From: Planctomycetota bacterium
Lineage (GTDB): Bacteria > Planctomycetota > UBA1135 > GCA-002686595
Direction of reading: 5' to 3'
Length of the DNA: 45,383 nt
Assembly: GCA_002683825.1 (NCBI GenBank)
Contig: NYUD01000083.1
Location: forward strand, 1 to 45,383
Part shown: positions 8,223-16,325 of the stretch, piece after piece
Layout: each line of letters begins with the position of its first letter
Numbering within the stretch: position 1 is the first letter of the stretch
Notes under the pieces: generated by a model
Database searches by the model: none
What the model saw: only the letters and a program-made list of their open reading frames with translations
Told to the model about the DNA's origin: nothing
Program-made: the position numbers and the translations under genes

Positions 8223-11200
8223 TCACCAGATCCGCTCCGCATGCACCGCAAAGGACCCCATCCGGTCCTCGACGCGACCTGAGATCAGGAAGGGCCCTCC
8301 TTTTCCGCCGCTTCCCGCACTCAGTCGGTGCCCGTCACGTTCGTAGATGTCGGGAAAGCACACCACCTCTGTGATCCCGCTTGGGTCTTCCAGCGTCAGG
8401 AAGCGCATCCAGCGCCCATCGTTTGTGCGCACGCGGCGCGATGCGGCCAGCCACCCGCAGACGGAAATGTGTTTCTCGCGGTGGCGGTCGATCTCTCCGC
8501 AGGGAACGGGAGGCGGAGCTCCGCGCGCCCGTTCTTTGCCGGTGCAGGGGAAGAGTTCCGTCGGGTGAAGGGCCGTCGTCAGCCCCAGGAGTTCAAGCTC
8601 GAGTCGGCCGCGGTGTTCGGGATCCAGTTCCGGGCGCGGTGGCAAGGCGAGAGACGGCGTCGGTGGATCGGGAAACAGGGTCGCGCTTTCGCCCCCGGCA
8701 AGGTCGATGCCGGAGACACCTAGCCCTCCCTGGGACCAACCGCCGGTGCTTTCTCGGGCGCGTTGATCGGGAGTCGTCTTGCACGCGTCGAGCAGGCCCC
8801 GATCCAGAGGTGCGAAGCGCTCGAGGTCGGACGGTGGACGACGCTTCGGGGTGGTCAGCAGGTGCAGGCGCCAAAGCATCTCCGGTCGCGTGCGATCGAA
8901 GGCATCGAAGACGCCGGAAAGGATGAGTCGTTCGGTTTCGTCGACGCGCGCCTGGGTACGGGCCAGGAAATCGGGGAGTGACAGGAAAGGGCCGTCGAGC
9001 TCTCGCGCTCTAAAAATCGATGCAGACGTGTTTTCGGTGAGCCCGCGCACGCGCTCCAGTCCGACACGGATCGCGCCCTCTTCGAGTGAGAATTCTCCGG
9101 CGCTGCGGTTGACGTCGGGGGGCAGGATGGCGATGCCCAGGCGCCGGGCTTCCTCGATGTAGACGCGGGTTTCATAGTAGCCGGTGTCGCTGTTGAGGAA
9201 AGCGACAAGAAATGCGGCGGGGTGGTGTGCTTTCAGGTAGATGGTGCGGTAAGAAATGCGCCCGTAGGTCACCGCGTGGGCTTTGCAAAAGCCGAAGGAG
9301 GAGAAGTTGGACACCAGTTTCCAGAGGTGATCTGCGTCCTTGCGCGCGATGCCGTTTTGTTCGCAGCCATGGAAGTAGCGCTTGCGCAGTTTTTCGAGCT
9401 CGTTCGAGCGGCGTTTCGACAGCGCGCACCGGAGTTGATCGGCGCCGGCGAGATCGAAGCCGGCGATGAGAACGACGGACTGCATCACGTCCTCCTGGTA
9501 AAGCAGGATTCCGTGGGTTTCAAAGAGCAACTCTTCCAGGCGTGGATGGGGTGCGCGCGGCGATTCGAGTCCGCGGGAGCGGCGCACGTAGGCGTCCTTC
9601 ATTCCGGCTCCCGACGGCCCCGGTCGGATCAAGGCGACAGCCTGAATCACGTCGTCCATCGTTCGTGCCGCGGTTTGCTGGAGAAGGCTGCGCATCCCCG
9701 GTGACTCGACCTGGAAACACCCCAGGGTGCGCCCGCGGACCAGCAGATCTTTTGTCTTCGAGTCGTCCTCCGCGATGTGTTCGAGGTCAGGAGCCCGGTC
9801 GCCCAGGGATCTCAGACAATCGTCGATCACCGTCAGCGCGCGGTTGCCGAGCAGATCCATCTTGACCAGGCCCAGCGCTTCGACCCCGTCTTTTTCGATC
9901 TGCGTCATCAACACGCCTTTCGCGGCGTGTTGGCAGGCAAGGACATTTGTGATCGGACCGGGGGAGACGACGACTCCTCCCGGGTGCAAGCCCAGGTGCC
10001 GCGGCGCGTCGAGCAACGCTGCTGCAACGTCCAGGACAAAGCCGTAGCGCGGATCGTCGACGGGAAAGTCACGACACTCCGGCGTGGCGGCGAAGGCGCG
10101 CGCGATGGGATTGTGCGCAGGCGGCATTTCCTCTTCCGCCGCTGCCTCGTCCTCGCTGCCGGCTGTTCCGTCGAATGAATCCGCCTGGCTGCCGATCCCG
10201 AAGGGTAAGCGGCGCGACCAGCGGTTGACCTCGACCGGTGGCAAGCCCTCCGCCAGGGCGGCTTCGCGAAAGGCGGAACGTAGTCCGAATCGGTTCCAGG
10301 TCGCGATCATCGCCGTGCGTTCAGGGCCGAAGGCCTCCCATACGTGCTCGATGACCTCGTCCCGCCGGCGCCAGCAAAAATCCAGGTCGATGTCGGGCCG
10401 ATCCTTGCGCGCGGGGTTGAGGAAGCGCTCGAAGGGAAGCCGATAGCGTAGGGGGTCCGCGTCCGTCAGTTTCAGGCAGTAGGCGACCAAGCTGTCCGCG
10501 GCGGAACCGCGTCCCACGCAGGGAATGTTCTTCGAGCACGCAAAGTCGGCGATGCGTTTGACCAGGAGAAAGTAGGGTGCGAAGCCCAACCCGTCGATGG
10601 TGGAGAGTTCGAAGTCCAACCGTCGAACGACTTCCGGCCGCAGGGGAATGAAGCGTTTTTGCGCTCCATCGAAAGCGAGCAGGCAGAGTCGTGAGTAAGC
10701 CGTTTCGCTTTCCCCGAGTTCGACTTCGGGAAACAGGACCTCGCCGAGCGCAGGTAGGAAGTGACACTGCTCTGCAACTTCGAGCGTGCGGGAGAGCGCG
10801 CCGGGGATCGACCCCTTCCCCGGAGCGAGGGGACCGGGACAGTCGGGAAGAGGGGCATAAAACGCGCCCAATTCCTCCGGCGCCATGAGATGGGCGGGCC
10901 GTTCGGCCAACCAGTTCGAGGGCAAATCGCAGCGCAAAGCGTTGTGTTTGATCGCCGTGCGCATGCGGTGGTGCTCGAACCCTCCGCGCCGCGCCCAGTA
11001 GACGTCGGGAACCGCCAGCGTCGCGAGTCCGCTCTCTTGCGCGCATTCGATGAGTGCAGCGATGGGAACCGCGCGGCCCGGTGGGGGCACTTTGGGCGCT
11101 TCGATGACACCGACCCGCTCCGTCGTCCCTCTTTTCTTCGAGAGGCTCGCCGGAGAGATTGCGAGAAACAGTTGCTCGCGATCGAGTCGCTCGGAGAGCG

Positions 11201-11618
11201 CGATCACGAGGCGCGGGTGGTCGACGAGGAAGATCAGTCCCGTCCGAAACCGGAGAACCGCTTCGACGAGATCGAAATGTTCCGGTTCCAGAACGGGATC
11301 GAGCGCCCCGGGGTCGTCCCCGAGCTGCCTCGCCGATGTGAGTTTGCAGAGGTTGGCGTACCCCGCGGCATCGCGAACCAGGGCGATGACCCGTCCGGGC
11401 TGCCCGGAGGGATCCGAGATCTCCGCCCCCAGGATCGGGCGCGGGGCTCCCGGGTGCTCCGCCGCCTTGAGAAACTCGACGGTGCTCGCGAGCGTGTCGA
11501 CGTCGGTCAGGGCGAGGGAAGAAAGCCCGAGCCGAGCCGCCCGGGCGAGAAGCCCTTCCGGTGGGTCGATGCCCGTGAGGAGGGAGTGCCAGCTATGGGT
11601 CCGTAGGGGAGCGTACAT
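8223..11618 (-). CDS. dnaE2: Error-prone DNA polymerase III alpha subunit DnaE2 (ImuC-like)
   Basis: The 1131-residue protein has the full C-family layout and the shorter length of DnaE2. Order: N-terminal PHP domain (about residues 1-250); palm with GRGSAADSLVAYC and the catalytic PDIDLDF (about 405-411); fingers; helix-hairpin-helix region with DVMQSVVLIAGFDLAGADQLR (about 705-730); and a C-terminal OB fold (about 1045-1130, ISVCGWLAASRRVRTNDG and LISGRVEDR). The PHP motifs are degenerate: LRTHSWHS has lost the first histidine of the usual HxHS, and TDVDTL replaces TDHDTL. Metal-dependent proofreading is therefore unlikely. DnaE2 enzymes work with a Y-family protein in damage-induced translesion synthesis. 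The Y-family gene lies immediately upstream on the same strand, and a shared motif precedes both. No replicative dnaE is in the window. Confidence 0.95.
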   Translation of the reverse strand: MYAPLRTHSWHSLLTGIDPPEGLLARAARLGLSSLALTDVDTLASTVEFLKAAEHPGAPRPILGAEISDPSGQPGRVIALVRDAAGYANLCKLTSARQLGDDPGALDPVLEPEHFDLVEAVLRFRTGLIFLVDHPRLVIALSERLDREQLFLAISPASLSKKRGTTERVGVIEAPKVPPPGRAVPIAALIECAQESGLATLAVPDVYWARRGGFEHHRMRTAIKHNALRCDLPSNWLAERPAHLMAPEELGAFYAPLPDCPGPLAPGKGSIPGALSRTLEVAEQCHFLPALGEVLFPEVELGESETAYSRLCLLAFDGAQKRFIPLRPEVVRRLDFELSTIDGLGFAPYFLLVKRIADFACSKNIPCVGRGSAADSLVAYCLKLTDADPLRYRLPFERFLNPARKDRPDIDLDFCWRRRDEVIEHVWEAFGPERTAMIATWNRFGLRSAFREAALAEGLPPVEVNRWSRRLPFGIGSQADSFDGTAGSEDEAAAEEEMPPAHNPIARAFAATPECRDFPVDDPRYGFVLDVAAALLDAPRHLGLHPGGVVVSPGPITNVLACQHAAKGVLMTQIEKDGVEALGLVKMDLLGNRALTVIDDCLRSLGDRAPDLEHIAEDDSKTKDLLVRGRTLGCFQVESPGMRSLLQQTAARTMDDVIQAVALIRPGPSGAGMKDAYVRRSRGLESPRAPHPRLEELLFETHGILLYQEDVMQSVVLIAGFDLAGADQLRCALSKRRSNELEKLRKRYFHGCEQNGIARKDADHLWKLVSNFSSFGFCKAHAVTYGRISYRTIYLKAHHPAAFLVAFLNSDTGYYETRVYIEEARRLGIAILPPDVNRSAGEFSLEEGAIRVGLERVRGLTENTSASIFRARELDGPFLSLPDFLARTQARVDETERLILSGVFDAFDRTRPEMLWRLHLLTTPKRRPPSDLERFAPLDRGLLDACKTTPDQRARESTGGWSQGGLGVSGIDLAGGESATLFPDPPTPSLALPPRPELDPEHRGRLELELLGLTTALHPTELFPCTGKERARGAPPPVPCGEIDRHREKHISVCGWLAASRRVRTNDGRWMRFLTLEDPSGITEVVCFPDIYERDGHRLSAGSGGKGGPFLISGRVEDRMGSFAVHAERIW

Positions 11619-11641
11619 CGCGTTTTCCCCCCGGGGAGAGA

Positions 11642-11659
11642 CCCTAACAAAAGCCTAAC
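11642..11659 (-). promoter_or_regulatory. Direct-repeat motif upstream of dnaE2, candidate SOS-type operator
   Basis: Read on the minus strand, the site is GTTAGGCTTTTGTTAGGG, two GTTAGG units with an 11-bp period, ending 23 nt before the dnaE2 ATG. Its 17-bp core matches the site in front of the Y-family polymerase gene at 14 positions, including ten consecutive bases TTTGTTAGGG. The 11-bp period matches that of the alphaproteobacterial LexA box GTTC-N7-GTTC. Binding by LexA or another regulator is inferred. Confidence 0.55.
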
Positions 11660-11737
11660 CAAATGGGAAGTCGGGGGTGTCCTCCTCCGGGCGCGCGACG
11701 AACAAGAACCGCTCGCGGGATCCGGGAATGCCCCCCC

Positions 11738-13108
11738 TCACTGATTCAATGAAGGGGTTCGTAGCCGGTATCCATCCGGCCCCAGCGGATGCGTCTTCTC
11801 CAGCGGCGTACTCGTTCCGCGCAGGATGCGGCCGAAACCGTGGCGTTTCCGGAGTTGATCCAGGGCCGAGTCCAGTCGGCGTTGGCGGTCGGGGCGCGAA
11901 GTTCCGGTGTCGGGGTTTTGCTCCCGGGCTTCGTCGAACAGGCGCCCTTGCCAGCCTTCGGTGCAGGTGAGGTTGGAGAGGCGGAGAGTGATGCGCTTGA
12001 CGAGGGCGCGTTTGCGCGGGAGGTCGCGATAGAGACGGAGGGATCGGCGCCAGATCTCGTCGGTGGCGTCGGTGGGGCTGGAGAGGGTGCGGCGGCGTTC
12101 GGCGATGAAGGGTTCCTTGTGGGGAGCGGAGCGTTGGGGGCGGGGGCGGGTGTCGACCCAGCGGATGCGAACCTCCAGGGTGCGGGCGGCGAGGTTTAGT
12201 TGGCGTAGGCGGTGGGCGGCTCGTTCGACGAGGTAGGAGAGCATCGCTTCGATGATTATGCGGCGACCCTCTTCGGGTTCGAAGGTGGTTTCGCGCTGGA
12301 GGGATCGGGGGGGGCGTGCATGGAGGCGGCCGTGTTCGTCTTCGAAGTGGGTGGCTTCGATGGGGCTCTCGTCTTTGCCCTGGGCGCGTTCGTGGAGAGC
12401 GAGCCCGTTGCGGCCGAAGCTGGCGAAGAGGATTTCACGTGGGATGAGCGCGAGTTCACCGACGGTGCGGATGGAGAAGCGTTCGAGTCGAGCGCCGATG
12501 GAGTGTCCGACACCGGGGAGGTGGTCGACCGGAAGCGAGGCGAGGAAGGTGCGTTCGTAGCCGGGAAGGATCTCTGCGACACCGCCGGGCTTGCCCAGTT
12601 TGCCGGCCAGGCGGGCCGTGATGCGGTTGGTCCCCACGCCGATCGTCAGGGGGAGGGAGCAGTGTTCGCGGACGAGCTTTTGGATGTGGAGGGCGGTGCC
12701 GAAGGCCGCGCCGTGGAGCCTTTGTGTGCCACTCAGGTCGAGGAAGAAGTCGTCGATCGATGCGACCTCGACGCGGGGGGTGAAGGCGAGCAGGATGCGA
12801 GTGATTTCCTCGCGCAGGCGATTGGCGGCCTGGGAGTCGCCGTCGCGGAAGATGGCCCGCGGACAACGGCGCTGCGCGTCCCTCAAGAGAAGCCCCGGGC
12901 GAATGCCGAAGCGTCGAGCTTCGTAGGAGCAAGACATCACGAGGTTGCGCGAACGGGGCGAGCCGCCGACGACCACGGGTTTGCCGGCGAGCTGGGGGTG
13001 GAGGGCCTGCTCGACGGAAGCGAGAAAGGCGTCGACGTCGAGGTGCAGAATGCGTCGCGTCCCCACGGGGAGATCACGATCGCGGTGGGGGGGGAGGGGG
13101 GCGGCCAT
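11738..13108 (-). CDS. dinB: Y-family translesion DNA polymerase (DinB/ImuB-like)
   Basis: The 456-residue protein has the Y-family palm: LDVDAFLASVEQ with metal-binding Asp24 and Asp26, SYEARRFGIRPG, and SIDDFFLDL (residues 117-125). The second catalytic site normally reads SIDE. Here it is Asp119-Asp120, so the carboxylates are kept but the glutamate is replaced. The thumb follows (PVDHLPGVGHSIGARL), then the little finger with RSLQRETTFEP. Near residue 386, QGRLFDE fits a QxxLF-type sliding-clamp binding motif. Y-family enzymes copy past lesions, and ImuB-type members recruit DnaE2. Retained acidic residues suggest an active enzyme rather than a purely structural ImuB. The gene is 119 bp upstream of dnaE2 and shares its upstream motif. 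No imuA or lexA gene is visible here. Confidence 0.85.
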   Translation of the reverse strand: MAAPLPPHRDRDLPVGTRRILHLDVDAFLASVEQALHPQLAGKPVVVGGSPRSRNLVMSCSYEARRFGIRPGLLLRDAQRRCPRAIFRDGDSQAANRLREEITRILLAFTPRVEVASIDDFFLDLSGTQRLHGAAFGTALHIQKLVREHCSLPLTIGVGTNRITARLAGKLGKPGGVAEILPGYERTFLASLPVDHLPGVGHSIGARLERFSIRTVGELALIPREILFASFGRNGLALHERAQGKDESPIEATHFEDEHGRLHARPPRSLQRETTFEPEEGRRIIIEAMLSYLVERAAHRLRQLNLAARTLEVRIRWVDTRPRPQRSAPHKEPFIAERRRTLSSPTDATDEIWRRSLRLYRDLPRKRALVKRITLRLSNLTCTEGWQGRLFDEAREQNPDTGTSRPDRQRRLDSALDQLRKRHGFGRILRGTSTPLEKTHPLGPDGYRLRTPSLNQ

Positions 13109-13112
13109 GGCG

Positions 13113-13129
13113 CCCTAACAAATACCGAA
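13113..13129 (-). promoter_or_regulatory. Copy of the polymerase-gene motif, 4 nt before dinB start
   Basis: Read on the minus strand, TTCGGTATTTGTTAGGG lies just upstream of the Y-family polymerase ATG and covers its ribosome binding region. It shares the ten-base block TTTGTTAGGG and the TTnGG half with the dnaE2 site at the same spacing. The left half-site is degenerate compared with the dnaE2 copy. A regulator bound here would block initiation or early elongation (inference). Confidence 0.55.
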
Positions 13130-13363
13130 AATCATGGGTTGCTGGATAGCCGATCCGGACCGAATCCTTCCCCGGTGGCCCTCAGGGGGGCTAGGGGCGG
13201 TTTTGGGTTCATCCGCGCGCGCACCATCCCAAACCTCCACCCACCCGTTCGGGGAAAGTGAGCCCCGTGAACTCGCCCGGGCGTGGGTGGGTTTGCGCTT
13301 TTGTGCCCTTTTCTCACCCCCTGCACCTCCCCATGGGACCTCCGCTCCCGCTACGTTGCGACG

Positions 13364-13933
13364 ATGGAGATCTGTCTGATTCACCCCGAGATCCCGCACA
13401 ACAGCGGTTGTGCGGCCCGTCTCGCTGCCGCCACCGGGCTGAGTTTGCACCTGGTCGAGCCCCTGGGCTTTTCGCTGGCCGACCGTTACCTCAAACGTGC
13501 CGGTTTGGATTACTGGTCCCAGGTCGATCTGTTCGTCCACTCCGATTGGGAGAGTGCCTGCGATGTCTTGCGCGCTTCTTCTTCGCGAGCGCTGGACGAT
13601 CGTCTAAAGCTCTTCAGCGCGCGCGGAGGGCGGTCCTTGTTCGAAACGAAGTTCGCCCCGGACGATCTCCTTTGCTTCGGCAGCGAAACCCAGGGCTTGC
13701 CGCAAGCCCTACTCGAGGGGCGCGATCAGCAACGTGTGTACGTTCCCATTCGCCAAGGGGTCCGCAGTTTGAATCTCGCCAATGTGGTTTGCTTGGCGAC
13801 CTATACCGCACTGGTTTCCGCCGGGGTCCCTTTGCCTCAGAACGAGGGGACGTACTGTCCGCCGGCGGACGAAGGTTTCAAACCGAAGCCCTTCCATGTG
13901 GCGCGCCGCGCAGAAACAGGGAGCCAATCTTGA
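13364..13933 (+). CDS. trmL: tRNA (cytidine/uridine-34 2'-O)-methyltransferase TrmL
   Basis: This 189-residue SPOUT-family enzyme is the usual length for TrmL, which methylates the wobble nucleotide ribose of leucine tRNAs using S-adenosylmethionine. The trefoil-knot motifs are clear: PEIPHNSGCAARLAAATG near the N-terminus, DDLLCFGSETQGLP in the middle and VYVPIRQGVRSLNLANVV near the C-terminus. The ATG at 13364 starts exactly at the conserved MEICLIHPEIP. The last codons overlap the TTG start of rlmD (TTGA), so the two RNA methyltransferases are probably translated together. The C-terminal 30 residues after LVSAGVPL are an extension of no clear role. Confidence 0.92.
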   Translation: MEICLIHPEIPHNSGCAARLAAATGLSLHLVEPLGFSLADRYLKRAGLDYWSQVDLFVHSDWESACDVLRASSSRALDDRLKLFSARGGRSLFETKFAPDDLLCFGSETQGLPQALLEGRDQQRVYVPIRQGVRSLNLANVVCLATYTALVSAGVPLPQNEGTYCPPADEGFKPKPFHVARRAETGSQS

Positions 13934-15369
13934 ACGTGCGCGCTCCCCGCAAAGGGGAATCGATCGACCTCCTGCTCGAGGACATCGACGACAAGGGACG
14001 CGCCTTTGGTCAATTCGAAGGTCGTACGGTTCGCACTCGGGGCGGGGTTCCCGGATCCCACGTGCGGGTGCGGGTGCACCGGCGGCGGCGGTCCGAGATC
14101 GAGGCGGCGATCGAAGAGGTCCTCCAACCCGGAGAGAACTCCGTCGATGCGCGTTGCCGGCACTTCGGAAGCTGCGGCGGATGCAGTTTTCAAAACGTGC
14201 TTTACAGGACGCAGCTCGCGGGTTTGGAGCGCTCGCTCGAACGCTTGCTCGAGCCGATCACGGCTCTCCGGCCGGGGCTCGAGATGGCACCCACCCTCGG
14301 CTGCAGCGAACCCTGGCACTACCGCAACAAGATGGATTTCACCTTCGGCAATCGCCGTTGGATCGAGACATCCGAGCCGGAGGGCGTCGCGTCGGACTTC
14401 GCCCTCGGCCTGCATGTGCCGGGGCGATACGACAAGGTGCTCGACGTCCAAAGCTGCGACATCGCCTTCAAGGAGGCCACGCCGATTCTGAACACGGCGC
14501 GCGAGCTTGCGCTCGAAGCGGGGCTTTCCGGCTGGGACGTCCACGCCCACGATGGACTCCTGCGCCATCTGCTCCTGCGGCGTTCCTTCGCCTCCGGAGA
14601 GATCCTGGCGGCGCTCTTCACGACCGAAGAAGAGCGCTCCGTCGTCGATCCCTACCTGTCGAAGCTGCTCGATACCCATCCCGAGATCACCTCCTGCGTC
14701 CAGCGCATCAAGCCGGGTTCCGCGATGGTGGCGAGCGGCGGCGAGGAGCGTCTCCTCAAGGGAGAGGGCTTCATCACGGAGAAGCTCGGCGGCCTCGATT
14801 ATCGAATCTCGACGGACACGTTTTTTCAGACCAACAGCTTGCAAGCCGAGTTGCTTTGCAAGCAGGTTGTCGCCGCGGCCGGGGTGGAAGAGGATGAGGT
14901 CGTCTACGACCTTTGCTGCGGGTGTGGCCCGTGGGCTCTGAGTGTCGCCGCCATGCGTCGCGCTGCTTCCTCGCCGGTCTATGGCTTTGAATTGGTCGAA
15001 AGTGCTGTCGAGGACGCGCGTGAAAACGCCCGCAACAACGGGATCGACAACGCTGTTTTCATCGCCGGAGATATTGCGAAGGTTCTCACGCCTCAGTCGT
15101 TGAACGAACGCAAGCTTCCCGCGCCGAGCCTGTGCATCGTCGATCCGCCACGCGCGGGTTTGCCTCCGAAGGTCGTTCGTGCCCTGACGGAATTGAGACC
15201 CAGGCGCATCGTCTATGTTTCCTGCAATCCACGCTCCGCCGTTCGCGATCTGACCCTGCTCGGAGAGGGTGCCTATTACGTGGCGTCGATTCAGCCCATC
15301 GATCTCTTTCCCCATACGCCCCATCTGGAATGCGTCTTTACGGTCGAGCTCGATGGTGGCGGGTTCTAG
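13930..15369 (+). CDS. rlmD: 23S rRNA (uracil-5-)-methyltransferase RlmD/RlmC family
   Basis: The start is the TTG at 13930, overlapping the trmL stop, with GGGAG about 7 nt upstream; a GTG at 13936 is an alternative. The 479-residue enzyme methylates a uracil C5 in 23S rRNA using S-adenosylmethionine. It has an N-terminal TRAM-like region (SIDLLLEDIDDKGRAFG) and a [4Fe-4S] ligand set C76-x5-C82-x2-C85 plus Cys176. The SAM-binding motif is YDLCCGCGP (around 328), followed by VDPPRAGL and the catalytic Cys432 in YVSCNPRS. All catalytic features are present. Whether it modifies U1939, U747 or another position cannot be told. Dependence on an iron-sulfur cluster links it to cyaY and the cysteine desulfurase elsewhere in the window. 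Confidence 0.92.
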   Translation: MNVRAPRKGESIDLLLEDIDDKGRAFGQFEGRTVRTRGGVPGSHVRVRVHRRRRSEIEAAIEEVLQPGENSVDARCRHFGSCGGCSFQNVLYRTQLAGLERSLERLLEPITALRPGLEMAPTLGCSEPWHYRNKMDFTFGNRRWIETSEPEGVASDFALGLHVPGRYDKVLDVQSCDIAFKEATPILNTARELALEAGLSGWDVHAHDGLLRHLLLRRSFASGEILAALFTTEEERSVVDPYLSKLLDTHPEITSCVQRIKPGSAMVASGGEERLLKGEGFITEKLGGLDYRISTDTFFQTNSLQAELLCKQVVAAAGVEEDEVVYDLCCGCGPWALSVAAMRRAASSPVYGFELVESAVEDARENARNNGIDNAVFIAGDIAKVLTPQSLNERKLPAPSLCIVDPPRAGLPPKVVRALTELRPRRIVYVSCNPRSAVRDLTLLGEGAYYVASIQPIDLFPHTPHLECVFTVELDGGGF

Positions 15370-15395
15370 GCGGGCAAGTTAGTCTCTGAGCGGCG

Positions 15396-15968
15396 ATGAA
15401 GAAGGACCTTCGAGTGCAAGCCGGGACCTTGCTGGCCGCCTGGCCCGATCTCATGGATCCCAATTTCATGCACAGCGTGATCTTGATCTGTGATCACACG
15501 GACGAGGGTGCGTACGGGTTGGTGACCAACCGGCGGAGCGAGTTCTCGCTCGGCGAACTTCTGGGTGAGAACGAGCGTCTCAAGGAGAGTGACTTTCCTG
15601 TCTACCTGGGAGGGCCCGTGGACCACACGCGTTTGCAGTTCGTGCACATCGCTCCCGATCGAGTCTCCGGTGGTATGTCCATCGACGGACGCATCTGGCT
15701 GGGCGGCGATCTCGACGATATCGGACGGTTTCTCGCCGAGGATCGCGAAAAGGCGCTGCGGTCCGTGCGCATCTTCCTGGGCTATTCCGGCTGGGGTGGC
15801 GGCCAGCTCGAGGGCGAATTGACCTCGGGTTCCTGGCTGCCCGCGCCGCCGGCGATGGACGCCATCTTCGGCGAGGACGGCGTGGCCTCCTGGCGCCAGG
15901 TCGTGCGCTCGGTGGCTGCCGATGCCCACGGTCTCGAGGAGCAACCGCCCGACGTCAGCTGGAATTGA
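15396..15968 (+). CDS. yqgE: YqgE/AlgH family protein
   Basis: A 190-residue member of the UPF0301/AlgH family. Conserved features are AGTLLAAWPDLMDPNFMHSVILICDH at the N-terminus, GLVTNR, YLGGPV and the IFLGYSGWGGGQLEGEL segment. The protein is cytoplasmic and its biochemical role is not established in any organism; links to alginate regulation in Pseudomonas gave the AlgH name. It lies 26 bp after rlmD and may share its transcript. The last 14 bp overlap the 3' end of cyaY on the other strand. Confidence 0.92.
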   Translation: MKKDLRVQAGTLLAAWPDLMDPNFMHSVILICDHTDEGAYGLVTNRRSEFSLGELLGENERLKESDFPVYLGGPVDHTRLQFVHIAPDRVSGGMSIDGRIWLGGDLDDIGRFLAEDREKALRSVRIFLGYSGWGGGQLEGELTSGSWLPAPPAMDAIFGEDGVASWRQVVRSVAADAHGLEEQPPDVSWN

Positions 15969-16293
15969 AGCCGGGCGCGGAGACTTCGCGCCCCAGCTTG
16001 TCCGTCACGGACCGCTTGACGTTCGAGAAGAGCTCGTGACTGTCGCGGTCATCCAACCAGCGCTCGTTCTCCGTATCCCAGTCGTAGTGCCACGCGCGCG
16101 CGCCGGCGGCAAACCACATCTGGCTGGAACCGGCCTGGCGGTTCAGGACAAAGCGAACGCCGTCCTCGAATTCGAGGACGACGACGCCGTCGGTCGTCGA
16201 GTAATCGAGTTCGTCGGGGTCGAAGTCTTCCAGCCAGTCGGCCACCGCTTCAAGGCAGCGGTCGGCGAGGCGTTCGAAGGTCTTGGCATCCAC
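15955..16293 (-). CDS. cyaY: Frataxin / iron donor protein CyaY
   Basis: The 112-residue protein aligns along its length with CyaY: FERLADRCLEAVADWLED helix with acidic residues, then DYSTTDGVVVLEFEDGVRFVLNRQ, QMWFAAGARAWHYDW and DDRDSHELF. The acidic first helix and first strand make the iron-binding ridge, and NRQ and QxWxA are signature positions. Frataxin binds iron and modulates the cysteine desulfurase complex in iron-sulfur cluster assembly. The start is a GTG. It is the last gene of an apparent operon with nth and a metallopeptidase, 32 bp after the latter. CyaY is best known from Proteobacteria and mitochondria, so its presence here is notable if the host is not proteobacterial. Confidence 0.88.
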   Translation of the reverse strand: MDAKTFERLADRCLEAVADWLEDFDPDELDYSTTDGVVVLEFEDGVRFVLNRQAGSSQMWFAAGARAWHYDWDTENERWLDDRDSHELFSNVKRSVTDKLGREVSAPGFNSS

Positions 16294-16325
16294 GAGCGCA
16301 GGGTAGCGAATATGGGCGATGACCG

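Noticed and set aside
11720..11760. Possible intrinsic terminator after the Y-family polymerase
   Set aside because: The stem needs a bulge, overlaps the stop codon, and is not followed by a T-run.
12212..13261. 349-codon plus-strand frame
   Set aside because: Antisense to the Y-family polymerase; composition is Gly/Glu/Val-rich as expected for a high-GC shadow.
13258..13929. N-terminal extension of the rlmD frame over trmL
   Set aside because: The frame is open but the residues are a shadow of trmL; a TTG with GGGAG upstream at 13930 begins the conserved protein.
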